Positions 30,212 through 40,397 of a stretch of DNA of 64,000 nt are shown here, piece after piece. The first letter of the stretch is position 1. Each line of letters opens with the position of its first letter. The position numbers and the translations under genes were made by a program. The stretch comes from an uncultured Flavobacteriaceae bacterium (lineage in GTDB: Bacteria; Bacteroidota; Bacteroidia; Flavobacteriales; Flavobacteriaceae), in the NCBI GenBank assembly GCA_947500525.1, contig CANMSH010000007.1, forward strand, positions 1 through 64,000. Reading direction: 5' to 3'. The notes below the pieces were generated by a model. It saw only the letters and a list, made by a program, of their open reading frames with translations, did no database searches and was not told the DNA's origin.

Positions 30212-32842
30212 ATGAAAAATGTAATTCTCAATTGTATTTGTATATTGTTTGTATTGCAAATAGTTGTTGCTCAAAACGGAGTGATTAAAGTTCCTAAAAG
30301 AATATATACCACTCAAGTTTTAAAACAACAAAAAGAACCTGTAATTGATGGTGTTTTAGATGATGCAGCTTGGGATATTGTTGACTGGGGTACCGATTTT
30401 ATAGAGAATGAACCAGATGAGAATACACCGCCAACATTTCAAACAAAGTTTAAAATAGTATATGACGCTAAGAACTTGTATGTTGCGTTAAAGGCATTAG
30501 ACAGCGCACCAGATAGTATTGTAAATAGATTGTCTCGAAGAGATGGATTTGCAGGAGACCGTATCAATGTGTTGATAGATAGTTATCATGATCAACGTAC
30601 AGGTTTTGTTTTTACAGTAACGTCGGCAGGGGTGAAGGGTGATGAAATTGCTACTGAGAATGGAGATGATATTGATGATAGTTGGAATCCGGTTTGGTAT
30701 ACCAAGACGGCTATTGATAAAGATGGTTGGACTGCAGAAATGAAAATCCCCTTAAGTCAATTGCGCTTTGGCGAATCTAAAGAACAAATTTGGGGATTGA
30801 ATGTGGTGCGTCGAATATTTAGAAAGAATGAGACTTCTGTATGGCAACGTATCCCAGTAGATGCAGCAGGTTTTGTAAGTGAGGCCGGAGAGCTACACGG
30901 TTTAATAGATCTAATTCCGCAAAAGCAATTAGAAATTCAACCTTTTACAGTGATACAATATGATTCATATCCTCAAGAAGGAAATAATCCATTCCGTGAT
31001 GGAAGCGATTTTAAATTAAATGGAGGATTGGATGCAAAAATTGGTATTACCAATGACTTGACTTTAGATCTTACGGTAAATCCTGATTTTGGTCAGGTAG
31101 AAGCCGACCCTGCTGCGATTACATTAGACGGATTTGAAATCTTTTTTAGAGAACAACGACCTTTTTTCGTAGAGAACAAAAATATTTTTGACTTCCGTTT
31201 AGGAGGCAATCAGGATAATTTGTTTTTTTCAAGAAGAATAGGACGAACACCTCAAGGATCGGCTACCACCTCAGCTGGTGAATTCGTTGATCAACCTGCA
31301 AATACAACCATACTAGGCGCAGCAAAATTTAGCGGTAAAACAAAAGATGGGTGGTCTATAGGAGTACTAGAGAGTGTTACTTCAAAAGAATTTGCTAAAA
31401 TAGATGCGAATGGCGATAGAAGAAAAGAAATAGTAGAGCCTTTAACCAATTATTTTGTTGGAAGATTACAAAAAGACTTAAACAATCGAAACTCCTATGT
31501 AGGTGGAATTTTTACAGCAACTAATAGACAACTAGATGGCAATCTCGATTTTTTAAGAAAAGCTGCCTATACTGGTGGTTTAGATTTTAAACATCAATGG
31601 AAAGATCGTAAATATTATCTTGAAGGAAATGTAATTATGAGTCATGTTGAAGGTAGTGCGACCGCAATTAAAAATACCCAAGAGTCTCTTACGCATTTAT
31701 TCAATAGGGTTGATGCAAGTCATGTAGAAGTTGATCCTACGAGAACATCGTTAACAGGAACAAGTGGCAGAATAGAATACGGAAAAGCAGGCAGTGGTCA
31801 CTGGCGTTATAGTGTCGGCGCCAATTGGCGTTCACCTGAACTCGAACTGAATGACATTGGTTTTTTAAGACAGGCAGATGAAATTCGTCAATACGCATCA
31901 CTTCGCTATAGAACGTTGAAACCTTTTGGGAAGTTTCGCAGTTGGAATGCGGGAGCAAATATGTTTACCACCTATGACTTTGAAGGGAATTACAACCGAA
32001 TTCAATATAGATTGACAAGTTTTGCTGAATTAAAAAACAATTGGGCAATGGAAGCAGGGTTTATTCATAAGCCTAGAATATTTACGAATACCATTCTACG
32101 AGGAGGGCCTCGCTGGCGTTTTTCAGAAGAGAATATTAGTTTCTTTTTTATGAATAGCGATAACCGAAAAAAGTTACGTTTTTTTGGTGGATATGTATAT
32201 TCACAAGCGAAAGAAAATAACTTTAGTTTTTTACGTTTTGAAGCTGGTGTGACCTATCAACCAACCGATGCGTTGACAATTTCGGTAAATCCAGAATACT
32301 CCAAGAATCCAAATAGGACTCAGTATGTTACTGAAACTAATTTTAATGGGACGTCACGCTATATTTTAGGAACGATAGATCAGCAAACGTTGAGTGGTTC
32401 TATACGATTAAACTATACCATCAACCCCAATTTAACAATTCAATATTATGGGCAACCTTTCGTTTCTCGTGGTAAATATGAACAATTTAAATTTGTGACT
32501 GATGCCAGTGCTGATATACTTGCTGATCGGTTTCAATCGCTTACGAACACCCAAGTAACATTTGATGATAATGATGACACCTATTACATTGATGAAAACT
32601 TAGACGGTTCAACTGATTATGAAATAGGGAATCCTGATTTCTCTTTTGTTCAATTCCGTTCGAATCTAGTAGTGAGATGGGAGTATATCCCAGGGTCGGA
32701 AGTATTTTTAGTTTGGTCACAAGGAGTCACAGGATCTGGTGATCCAACAGAACACTTATTTGCGAATCTTGACAATCAAATTTTAGGGCAAAAGAAAGAA
32801 AATTCTTTTTTGATTAAGGCAACATATAGATTTAGATTGTAA
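30212..32842 (+). CDS. DUF5916 / CBM9-like N-terminal domain outer membrane protein (paralogue)
   Basis: Collinear with the preceding ORF; shared blocks include GFAGD, NGGLDAKIGITNDLTLDLTVNPDFGQVEADP, GSEVFLVWSQGVTGSGDP. Confidence 0.85.
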   Translation: MKNVILNCICILFVLQIVVAQNGVIKVPKRIYTTQVLKQQKEPVIDGVLDDAAWDIVDWGTDFIENEPDENTPPTFQTKFKIVYDAKNLYVALKALDSAPDSIVNRLSRRDGFAGDRINVLIDSYHDQRTGFVFTVTSAGVKGDEIATENGDDIDDSWNPVWYTKTAIDKDGWTAEMKIPLSQLRFGESKEQIWGLNVVRRIFRKNETSVWQRIPVDAAGFVSEAGELHGLIDLIPQKQLEIQPFTVIQYDSYPQEGNNPFRDGSDFKLNGGLDAKIGITNDLTLDLTVNPDFGQVEADPAAITLDGFEIFFREQRPFFVENKNIFDFRLGGNQDNLFFSRRIGRTPQGSATTSAGEFVDQPANTTILGAAKFSGKTKDGWSIGVLESVTSKEFAKIDANGDRRKEIVEPLTNYFVGRLQKDLNNRNSYVGGIFTATNRQLDGNLDFLRKAAYTGGLDFKHQWKDRKYYLEGNVIMSHVEGSATAIKNTQESLTHLFNRVDASHVEVDPTRTSLTGTSGRIEYGKAGSGHWRYSVGANWRSPELELNDIGFLRQADEIRQYASLRYRTLKPFGKFRSWNAGANMFTTYDFEGNYNRIQYRLTSFAELKNNWAMEAGFIHKPRIFTNTILRGGPRWRFSEENISFFFMNSDNRKKLRFFGGYVYSQAKENNFSFLRFEAGVTYQPTDALTISVNPEYSKNPNRTQYVTETNFNGTSRYILGTIDQQTLSGSIRLNYTINPNLTIQYYGQPFVSRGKYEQFKFVTDASADILADRFQSLTNTQVTFDDNDDTYYIDENLDGSTDYEIGNPDFSFVQFRSNLVVRWEYIPGSEVFLVWSQGVTGSGDPTEHLFANLDNQILGQKKENSFLIKATYRFRL

Positions 32843-32861
32843 AAAATCATTTTAATACAAA

Positions 32862-32886
32862 AAAGGGAAGCGTAATGCTTCCCTTT
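32862..32886. terminator. Bidirectional terminator between convergent genes
   Basis: AAAGGGAAGC-GTAAT-GCTTCCCTTT. Confidence 0.8.
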
Positions 32887-32912
32887 CTGAATAATCTACC
32901 TGTTACTAAGGT

Positions 32913-33770
32913 CTAATTCATGGTCATAATATTCTCAGAAGTAAAACCATTATTGAATTTAACATTTGTTAGTGTTTGTACTAAATTTGGCTTTTCGCCA
33001 TATTCACCCTTTTCATTTGGCATAAAGTAGGTGCGTTTTGTTGCAATTTTTTGACCTTCAATTTCTTCATATTCGTAATTAGCAATAATAGCAGGTACAT
33101 TAACATTCATAGCAGGTAAAGAAAAATAAAACCGATCTATCATCTTAGTAGTTGGGTTTATGTACAAAATGTAAATATCATTCTGTTCCTTGCCAGTGAT
33201 TGTTGGGTCATATGTAACTTCTACTTTGTCATAAGAAGTTCCGTTGTACTCTTCTTGCCCCATATATTTTAGGATGGTTCCTTTATCAGTCAATTTGTAC
33301 GGCATTAAAAACCAAAAGTAATTCGCGCGTCTTAAAAATTCGCTAGTACCAACAGCTGTAGGATCATCAATATCCTTTCCGGCTATTGTAGCCATGGTTG
33401 TTTTTCCATCAAAATACTGCATAATATCACCTTCTTCGCCAGGCATTGCATTGATATCATGTTGGGTGTAATATCCGAAAGATGTTTCAGTAGCAAAAAC
33501 ATAACGTTCAGTAGAAACATCTGCTTTGCCATCTGCACTTCGGTAGTCATAAGTGTATTGTACATCTTTTTTATTCCAAAGATCATCCCATCCTCCATGA
33601 GCATGAGCAATAGAAGCTAACATAGAGTTCGGATCTTCGGTATTATATACTGGAGCTTCAACTGTTGTTTCTGGAGTAGGATTTACTTTTGATTTAGTTT
33701 TTTCGTTACAAGAGGTAATTATGAGTAAAATACTAAATGATAGGAATGTTAAATAAGATTTTGTAGTCAT
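32913..33770 (-). CDS. Putative outer membrane lipoprotein (DUF6503-like)
   Basis: Internal ATG preferred: MTTKSYLTFLSFSILLIITSCNEK (lipobox TSC); AHGGWDDLWNKKDVQYTYDY. Confidence 0.65.
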   Translation of the reverse strand: MTTKSYLTFLSFSILLIITSCNEKTKSKVNPTPETTVEAPVYNTEDPNSMLASIAHAHGGWDDLWNKKDVQYTYDYRSADGKADVSTERYVFATETSFGYYTQHDINAMPGEEGDIMQYFDGKTTMATIAGKDIDDPTAVGTSEFLRRANYFWFLMPYKLTDKGTILKYMGQEEYNGTSYDKVEVTYDPTITGKEQNDIYILYINPTTKMIDRFYFSLPAMNVNVPAIIANYEYEEIEGQKIATKRTYFMPNEKGEYGEKPNLVQTLTNVKFNNGFTSENIMTMN

Positions 33771-33882
33771 TTTTGTGTCTTTAGTTAACTTAATAAGACG
33801 TTGAAATTTAAAATCCTTACAAGTTTTTAAATTCATTTGACATGATTATAATGAAATGATATTATAACTTTACAACACTAAT

Positions 33883-34545
33883 ATGATGTCTATGGATTTT
33901 AAAAATATGATTGTATTTCTTAAAGAGCTGCAAGAAAACAATTCGAAAGAATGGATGGATGCTAATCGAAAATGGTATCGAGAAGTACGCAAAGATTACG
34001 TACAATGGTTAGATGAAATGAACGTAACGTTAGCCGCCATAGATAACGAGTACTATGATACTCCCGGTAAAAGAGGCATCAATCGCATAAATAATAATTT
34101 ATTATTCCATCCCCAAAAACATGTGTACAAGGATCATTTTGGTGCTGGTTTAGATAAGAGACCTAATACTGGTGATTTTTACGTTGAAATTGGGATAGAC
34201 CGGTGTATTTTCGCAGGTGGTCTTTGGAGACCTGATGCTCAAGTATTAAGAAGTCTTAGGGATGCCATTGATTATGATGGAGAGGTATTACAAAAGATAC
34301 TAAATAAAAAATCTTTTAAACGTGTTTTTGGTGAATTATATAAAGATGAACGATTAAAAACTGCGCCAAAGGGATTTTCTCAAGATCATCCTCATATAGA
34401 GTTATTACGTAATAAAACGTTTGCCGTTGTACATGAGTTTAGCTCAAAGGAGGTGTTTGAATCAAATTTTAATTCTAAGCTTATCAAGGCATACAAAGAA
34501 ATGCTCCCTTTTAGGAGGTATTTGAATCGTGCCATTACAGTCTAA
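33883..34545 (+). CDS. DUF2461 family protein
   Basis: FLKELQENNSKEWMDANRKWYREVRKDY...NRINNNLLFHPQKHVYKDHFGAGLDKRPNTGDFYVEIG. Confidence 0.8.
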   Translation: MMSMDFKNMIVFLKELQENNSKEWMDANRKWYREVRKDYVQWLDEMNVTLAAIDNEYYDTPGKRGINRINNNLLFHPQKHVYKDHFGAGLDKRPNTGDFYVEIGIDRCIFAGGLWRPDAQVLRSLRDAIDYDGEVLQKILNKKSFKRVFGELYKDERLKTAPKGFSQDHPHIELLRNKTFAVVHEFSSKEVFESNFNSKLIKAYKEMLPFRRYLNRAITV

Positions 34546-34556
34546 CCGTACATAAA

Positions 34557-35525
34557 CTATATCTCTTCTGCGTCGTATGCCACGTAGTGCCCTGTTACAC
34601 CTTGTTCTTGATTTGGATCATCTGCTGGCAAAAAGAAATCATAACTTATCCAACAATATCCGGCATCACCCCATCCTGTTCCCCAAGAATTAACAAATTT
34701 AAAAGCGTTTAGGGTGTCATCATAACCAACAATGAGAACGGCATGTCCGCAAACATCAGGATTAGAGCTTTCATCAAAAGAAGTGGCCATACATTGGGGT
34801 GAATTTTCAAAATTTAATCTAGCAATATCGAAGGACATAACAATAGGGTCCCCTTGTGAAAGTAGAGTTTTTATTATGTTAATTCGCGTAGATTTTGCAT
34901 CTGTATTTGTTAAGGAAACATCAACAAAGAAATAATCCTTTATCTTACGTTGCGCTGCTTCTTCGACTAAATCTTCAGAAGGTTGCTCAGAACAAACTTG
35001 GTCAGAATAAGGAAAATCTTGCCAAGTGCTCACTCCTTGTGTTTTTAATAATTCTAAGGCCTCAACAATTATAGAACCCGAACCGCAGTTTGGGTTTACC
35101 TTTGTTTGATTATATACATAGGCTGGACTCATAACATCTTCAAAAGAATTGTAATCATATCCAAATTGAACTTTTTCTTGATAGCTTTTTAAGTAGTATG
35201 CAGTCGCCCAAGAAACACAGCTACCCTGTATACCTTGACTTTTTACTGGGGGCATAAGCGCCGATAAATCAAAGGTTTCGGGTAAATCATCTGGAATTTC
35301 AATAGGGTCAAGAAGTTTAACTGTTATGGCACTTTTAGATAAATGAGCGCAAGCAACACCTGTTTCTTGAGGATCATCAATTGATTCATCGGGTTCGAGT
35401 ATTTCCGGAACTTCAATGGGAGTATTTTCGGCGGCTGTGCCAACCCAAACAAAGGAAGGCTCACAGCTTGTAAAAATAAAAAAGGTCGAGACAGATAATA
35501 GGAAGAATGTTTTATTTAATTTCAT
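34557..35525 (-). CDS. Papain-like C1 family cysteine peptidase, lipoprotein
   Basis: Lipobox FTSC; QGIQGSCVSWATAYYLKSYQ (Cys), VCGHAVLIVGYDD (His), FVNSWGTGWGDAGYCWISY (Asn). Confidence 0.88.
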   Translation of the reverse strand: MKLNKTFFLLSVSTFFIFTSCEPSFVWVGTAAENTPIEVPEILEPDESIDDPQETGVACAHLSKSAITVKLLDPIEIPDDLPETFDLSALMPPVKSQGIQGSCVSWATAYYLKSYQEKVQFGYDYNSFEDVMSPAYVYNQTKVNPNCGSGSIIVEALELLKTQGVSTWQDFPYSDQVCSEQPSEDLVEEAAQRKIKDYFFVDVSLTNTDAKSTRINIIKTLLSQGDPIVMSFDIARLNFENSPQCMATSFDESSNPDVCGHAVLIVGYDDTLNAFKFVNSWGTGWGDAGYCWISYDFFLPADDPNQEQGVTGHYVAYDAEEI

Positions 35526-35583
35526 TTGGATGTTATTTATAAATTACACTAGGGGTTAGTAGTTAATAAATAATTTTTTCTTA

Positions 35584-35599
35584 CTTAAGAAACGGTTAA
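35584..35599 (-). promoter_or_regulatory. TTAAC-N6-TTAAG motif upstream of C1 peptidase
   Basis: Minus strand TTAAC CGTTTC TTAAG, same 11-bp register as at 27322 and 30129. Confidence 0.45.
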
Positions 35600-35671
35600 G
35601 GTAACTATTTAGTATGTAACTATTTACATAATAACAGGTGTTTTTTTAGTTTTTAAATATAATAGAAAAAT

Positions 35672-38515
35672 CTAATGCGCTTCTAACCAATTTTGACCGA
35701 TATCCATTTCAACATCTAATGGTACTGCCAATGTATAGGCGTTTTCCATTTCTTCTTTTATGATTGGCTTTATAATCTCCAATTCATCTTTGTGAGCATC
35801 AAAAACGAGTTCATCATGTACTTGCAATAGCATTTTTGATTGAAATTTTTCTTTTTCAAATCGGTTGTGAATATTAATCATTGCAAGTTTAATAATATCT
35901 GCAGCGCTTCCTTGTATAGGCGCATTCACTGCATTTCTTTCAGCGGCACCTCTTACAACTGCGTTTCTTGAATTGATATCTTTTAAGTACCTACGACGCC
36001 CCAGTACCGTTTCGACATAGCCATGATCTCGAGCAAAATCTACTTGTTCGGCCATATAGCTTCTCAGTTTAGGATAGGTTTCATAATAAGTATCTATAAG
36101 TTCCTTTGCCTCACTTCGCGAAAGTGTTGTTTGATTGCTTAATCCAAAAGCCGATACACCGTAAATGATGCCAAAGTTGACTGTTTTGGCATTACCACGT
36201 TGTTCTCGAGTCACCTCATTTAAGGGTACATTAAAAACTCGGGCTGCTGTCGAAGCATGAATATCCTCATTGTTTTTAAATGCTTCAATCATTGTTGTTT
36301 CTTCGCTTAAAGCAGCGATAATTCTTAGTTCAATTTGCGAGTAATCGGCAGCTAATAAAACATGATTTTCATCTCTCGGAATGAACGCTTTTCGAACTTG
36401 TTTCCCTCGTTCTGTTCGGATAGGAATATTCTGTAAATTCGGATTATTAGAACTCAAACGCCCAGTCGCTGCAACGGCTTGAGCATATACCGTATGAATT
36501 CTACCTGTTTTAGAGTTTACTTCATGCGGTAAGGCATCGACATACGTGCTTTTTAGTTTTTTGTACTGTCTATATTCTTGAATGTCGCGAATAATTTGAT
36601 GATCTTTTGCTAAATAAGATAACACATCTTCTGCGGTAGAGTATTGACCTGTTTTCGTCTTTTTTGGCTTATCAACCAATTTCAATTTATCAAATAAGAT
36701 CGGTCCTAATTGCTTTGGTGAGGCTAAGTTAAATTCTTCTCCCGCCTGCTCGTAAATTCCTTTTTCTAAACGTTCAATGTCTTTGTTGAGTTCAACAGAT
36801 AGGTCCTGTAAGAAGATCGTATCAATATTAATCCCTTCAATTTCCATAGCTGTTAACACTTTTACTAAGGGAAGTTCTACATCCTTAAAGAGTTTTGTTA
36901 CGTTACCACTTTCTAGTTCTTTCTCAAAATGTTCTTTTAACTGCAAGGTAATATCTGCATCTTCTACTGCATATTCACTTTGTTTTGATGCCTCAACACT
37001 GCGCATTGAGAGCTGATTCTTGCCTTTTTTACCAATCAATTCAGTAATTGAAACAGGTTGGTATCCTAAATAGGTTTCGGCTAAAACATCCATATTATGC
37101 CGCATATCAGGATTGATCAAATAATGCGCAATCATTGTATCAAATAAAGGGCCTTTTACAGGGATATTATAATTAGAAAGAACTTTGACATCATACTTCA
37201 AGTTATGTCCAATTTTTTCTATTTCTTCATTTTCAAAAAAAGGTAAAAACTCTTCAATAATTGTTTGTGTTTCTTCTTGATCCTCTGGAAAAGTTACGTA
37301 ATAGCCTTTCTCTTTTTCCCATGAAAATGCGATGCCTATTAATTCAACTTCTAATGCTTTTAAGCCAGTAGTTTCTGTATCAAAACATACTGATTTTTGT
37401 TGTAGCAATTTTTTGAGGAGTAATTTTCTGGCTAATGATGTATTTACATATTGGTAAAAGTGATTGGTATTGGCAATGGTTTTAAATCCTGAAATTTCAG
37501 CACCTTCCTCGTTCTGGATAGTTCCTGTGCCTGGCGTTGCAAACAAATCGAATTGACCATCATTAGGTTGAACAGTTTTCTTTTTAACTGGTGTATCTGG
37601 TTTTTTCTGAACTGCTTCTGTAGTGGTAGCTTCAGTTGAAAATGTTTTAACAAAATTATCAATGAGTCTTCTAAATTCTAGTTCTTCAAAGATTGTTTTT
37701 ACTTTGTCAATATCTGGTTGATCAAGTTCAAAGTCTTTCTCATGAAATTCAACAGGAACATCGAGCATTATTCTCGCCAATTCTTTAGATAGCAAGCCTA
37801 AATCTTTAGCTCCTTCAACTTTCTCTTTCATTTTGCCTTTGAGTTCATGAGTATTGGCTAAAAGTCCTTCCATACTTCCATAGGCTGCTAGAAATTTTTT
37901 AGCCGTTTTTTCACCCACACCTGGTAATCCCGGAATATTATCGGCAGAATCTCCCATCATACCTAAAAAATCAATGACTTGTTCGGGTCTTTCTACTTCA
38001 AACTTTTTTTGAACCTCCGGAATTCCCCAGGTCTCATAGCCTCCTCCGAATACGGGTTTGTACATAAATATATTGTCTGAAACCAATTGGGCAAAATCCT
38101 TATCTGGTGTTACCATAAACGTTTTATACCCTTGCTTTTCTGCTTTTTTTGCGAGGGTGCCAATAACATCATCAGCTTCAAAACCTGCCTTTACCATGAT
38201 AGGTATATGCATGGCTCTTAAAATTTCTTCAATATAAGGAACGGCAATTTTTATGGCTTCGGGTGTTTCATCTCTGTTTGCCTTGTATTCGGCAAACATT
38301 TCTACGCGATCTACACTTCCACCTTTATCAAAACATACAGCTAAATGATCAGGACGTTCTCTTTTAATAACATCTAACAAAGAATTCATAAAACCCATAA
38401 TTGCTGAGGTATCGAGACCTTTAGAATTAATTCTTGGGTTTTTAATAAAGGCATAATAACCTCTGAAAATTAGTGCATAAGCATCGACAAGAAAGAGTCG
38501 TTTTTGTTCAGCCAT
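35672..38515 (-). CDS. polA: DNA polymerase I
   Basis: 5' nuclease (LFLVDAYALIFRGYYAF, PDKDFAQLVSDNIFMYKP), 3'-5' exonuclease (CFDTETTGLKALEVELIGIAF) and polymerase motifs (ADYSQIELRIIAALS, QVHDELVFDAH). Confidence 0.97.
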   Translation of the reverse strand: MAEQKRLFLVDAYALIFRGYYAFIKNPRINSKGLDTSAIMGFMNSLLDVIKRERPDHLAVCFDKGGSVDRVEMFAEYKANRDETPEAIKIAVPYIEEILRAMHIPIMVKAGFEADDVIGTLAKKAEKQGYKTFMVTPDKDFAQLVSDNIFMYKPVFGGGYETWGIPEVQKKFEVERPEQVIDFLGMMGDSADNIPGLPGVGEKTAKKFLAAYGSMEGLLANTHELKGKMKEKVEGAKDLGLLSKELARIMLDVPVEFHEKDFELDQPDIDKVKTIFEELEFRRLIDNFVKTFSTEATTTEAVQKKPDTPVKKKTVQPNDGQFDLFATPGTGTIQNEEGAEISGFKTIANTNHFYQYVNTSLARKLLLKKLLQQKSVCFDTETTGLKALEVELIGIAFSWEKEKGYYVTFPEDQEETQTIIEEFLPFFENEEIEKIGHNLKYDVKVLSNYNIPVKGPLFDTMIAHYLINPDMRHNMDVLAETYLGYQPVSITELIGKKGKNQLSMRSVEASKQSEYAVEDADITLQLKEHFEKELESGNVTKLFKDVELPLVKVLTAMEIEGINIDTIFLQDLSVELNKDIERLEKGIYEQAGEEFNLASPKQLGPILFDKLKLVDKPKKTKTGQYSTAEDVLSYLAKDHQIIRDIQEYRQYKKLKSTYVDALPHEVNSKTGRIHTVYAQAVAATGRLSSNNPNLQNIPIRTERGKQVRKAFIPRDENHVLLAADYSQIELRIIAALSEETTMIEAFKNNEDIHASTAARVFNVPLNEVTREQRGNAKTVNFGIIYGVSAFGLSNQTTLSRSEAKELIDTYYETYPKLRSYMAEQVDFARDHGYVETVLGRRRYLKDINSRNAVVRGAAERNAVNAPIQGSAADIIKLAMINIHNRFEKEKFQSKMLLQVHDELVFDAHKDELEIIKPIIKEEMENAYTLAVPLDVEMDIGQNWLEAH

Positions 38516-38554
38516 AAAAGTAAAAAAGTTGATTGCGAAATATCTGAATCAAAG

Positions 38555-39562
38555 CTACGAAGATTGTTTCAAATAATAGTCAGATTGTTTATTTTCATTC
38601 TTTCCATTTTGATATTTCGTCATGCTAAAATCTTTATGGATTGAGTACGAACCTGTTTCTCCATTTTTATTAACTGCTATATATCCTACTTGAAAATTTT
38701 CATGATTGCTATCTGGTTTATTCACAATTCGCTTGATTGCTTCCTCACAGGCTTCTTGAGGTGATTTGCCTTGACGCATAAGTTCAACAACTAAAAAACT
38801 CCCTACAGTTTTTACGACTTCTTCTCCCATTCCTGTTGCAACGGCCGCACCTATTTCGTTATCTACGAACAAACCTGATCCAATAATTGGAGAATCACCA
38901 ACACGCCCGCTCATTTTGTATGCCAATCCGCTAGTCGTGCAAGCTCCAGAAATATCTCCATTTTTATCTATCGCTAGCATGCCTATTGTGTCATGATTTT
39001 CTATATTTATAATAGGTTTATAGGCTGCTTTTACTAACCACTCTTCCCATTCTTTTTTAGAAGCTTCTGTTAATAAGTTCTCTCGTTTCATACCCTTAGA
39101 AACAGCAAAATTTTCCGCTCCTTTTCCGGCTAGCATTACGTGTGGAGTTTCTTCCATTACTTTACGTGCTACAGAAATGGCATGAGTAATATTTTGCATC
39201 GCAACTACTGCTCCACAATCACCTTTGGTGTTCATAATGCAGGCGTCTAATGTGACATTACCATCACGATCTGGTCGTCCGCCTTTACCAACAGATTGGT
39301 TTTTAATATCTGCTTCCTCAACCATACAACCCTGCTCTAAAGCATCGAGTAAACTGCCTTCCGTTTGCAAAACTTCCCACGCTTTTTTTGTGGCATTAGG
39401 AACATTCCATGTGGCGATCACCAAGGGCAGAGAAACCTTATTTGCAACGGCTATTATGTTGTTGGTTTCTGGAGTTTTTTCTGAACAACTCGTCAAGTTT
39501 GTTGTAACGGCGAGTCCTATTCCAGTTAAAGAGGCATTTTTAATAAAGTTTCTGCGTTTCAT
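38555..39562 (-). CDS. N4-(beta-N-acetylglucosaminyl)-L-asparaginase family (Ntn hydrolase), Tat-like signal
   Basis: MKRRNFIKNASLTGIGLAV; NHDTIGMLAIDKNGDISGACTTSGLAYKMSGRVGDSPIIGSGLFVDNEIGAAVATGMGEE. Confidence 0.9.
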   Translation of the reverse strand: MKRRNFIKNASLTGIGLAVTTNLTSCSEKTPETNNIIAVANKVSLPLVIATWNVPNATKKAWEVLQTEGSLLDALEQGCMVEEADIKNQSVGKGGRPDRDGNVTLDACIMNTKGDCGAVVAMQNITHAISVARKVMEETPHVMLAGKGAENFAVSKGMKRENLLTEASKKEWEEWLVKAAYKPIINIENHDTIGMLAIDKNGDISGACTTSGLAYKMSGRVGDSPIIGSGLFVDNEIGAAVATGMGEEVVKTVGSFLVVELMRQGKSPQEACEEAIKRIVNKPDSNHENFQVGYIAVNKNGETGSYSIHKDFSMTKYQNGKNENKQSDYYLKQSS

Positions 39563-39610
39563 GATTCTATGTAATTTATCTACATTAGCAAGATACAAAA
39601 ACGAGCTAAA

Positions 39611-40333
39611 ATGAATGTCGAGATATGTGCCAATTCTTATAAGTCAGCATTTAATGCATTAATCGCTGGTGCCGATAGAATAGAATTATGCTCAGAGTTG
39701 GCAGTAGGAGGAATAACTCCATCCTATGGACTGATCCAAAAAGTTAAGAAAGAACTCGATATCGCTGTCAATGTCTTGATTCGTCCTAGAAGTGGTGACT
39801 TTACTTTTTCGGATGATGAGTTTGATGTTATGAAAAGGGATATCCAATTTTGTAAAGATCTTGGCTGCAGTGGAATAGTCTCAGGTATTCTCACAAAAGA
39901 TGCTAAAATTGATATTGCAAGAACCAAAGAGCTTGTTGCTTTGGCGAAACCGTTATCTTTTACCTTTCACAGAGCATTTGATTGGGTGATCAATCCTGTA
40001 GAAGCTGTTCATGAACTGATTGAAATGGGTGTTGATAGGATATTAACATCTGGTCAAGCGTCGAGTGCTGTTCATGGCCTAGAATTACTTTCAAATCTTA
40101 AAAAAGCATCCTCGGATAAGATTATAATTATGCCGGGAGGAGGTATTAGCGAGAAAAACATTGAACAATTTAAAAAAGAAAAATTTAAGGAAATACATTT
40201 CTCTGCGACTACCTTACATAAAACTATAGAAGCGCCAGAAGTGTCTATGAATAGTGATCGTTTTTTTGATGAAACACAAATTGCGTATTCAGATCTGAAG
40301 AAGCTAGAGAAATTGATTGCACTCGTTAAATAA
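39611..40333 (+). CDS. cutC: Copper homeostasis protein CutC
   Basis: EICANSYKSAFNALIAGADRIELCSELAVGGITPSYGLI...LIRPRSGDF...ALxFHRAFD-like; DRILTSGQ; IIMPGGGI. Confidence 0.93.
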   Translation: MNVEICANSYKSAFNALIAGADRIELCSELAVGGITPSYGLIQKVKKELDIAVNVLIRPRSGDFTFSDDEFDVMKRDIQFCKDLGCSGIVSGILTKDAKIDIARTKELVALAKPLSFTFHRAFDWVINPVEAVHELIEMGVDRILTSGQASSAVHGLELLSNLKKASSDKIIIMPGGGISEKNIEQFKKEKFKEIHFSATTLHKTIEAPEVSMNSDRFFDETQIAYSDLKKLEKLIALVK

Positions 40334-40397
40334 GTGCTAAAGTTTAGGGTATTCTAGTAGTTTAAAGTAATTTTATGTTTTCTAAAATTTAGAGTAT

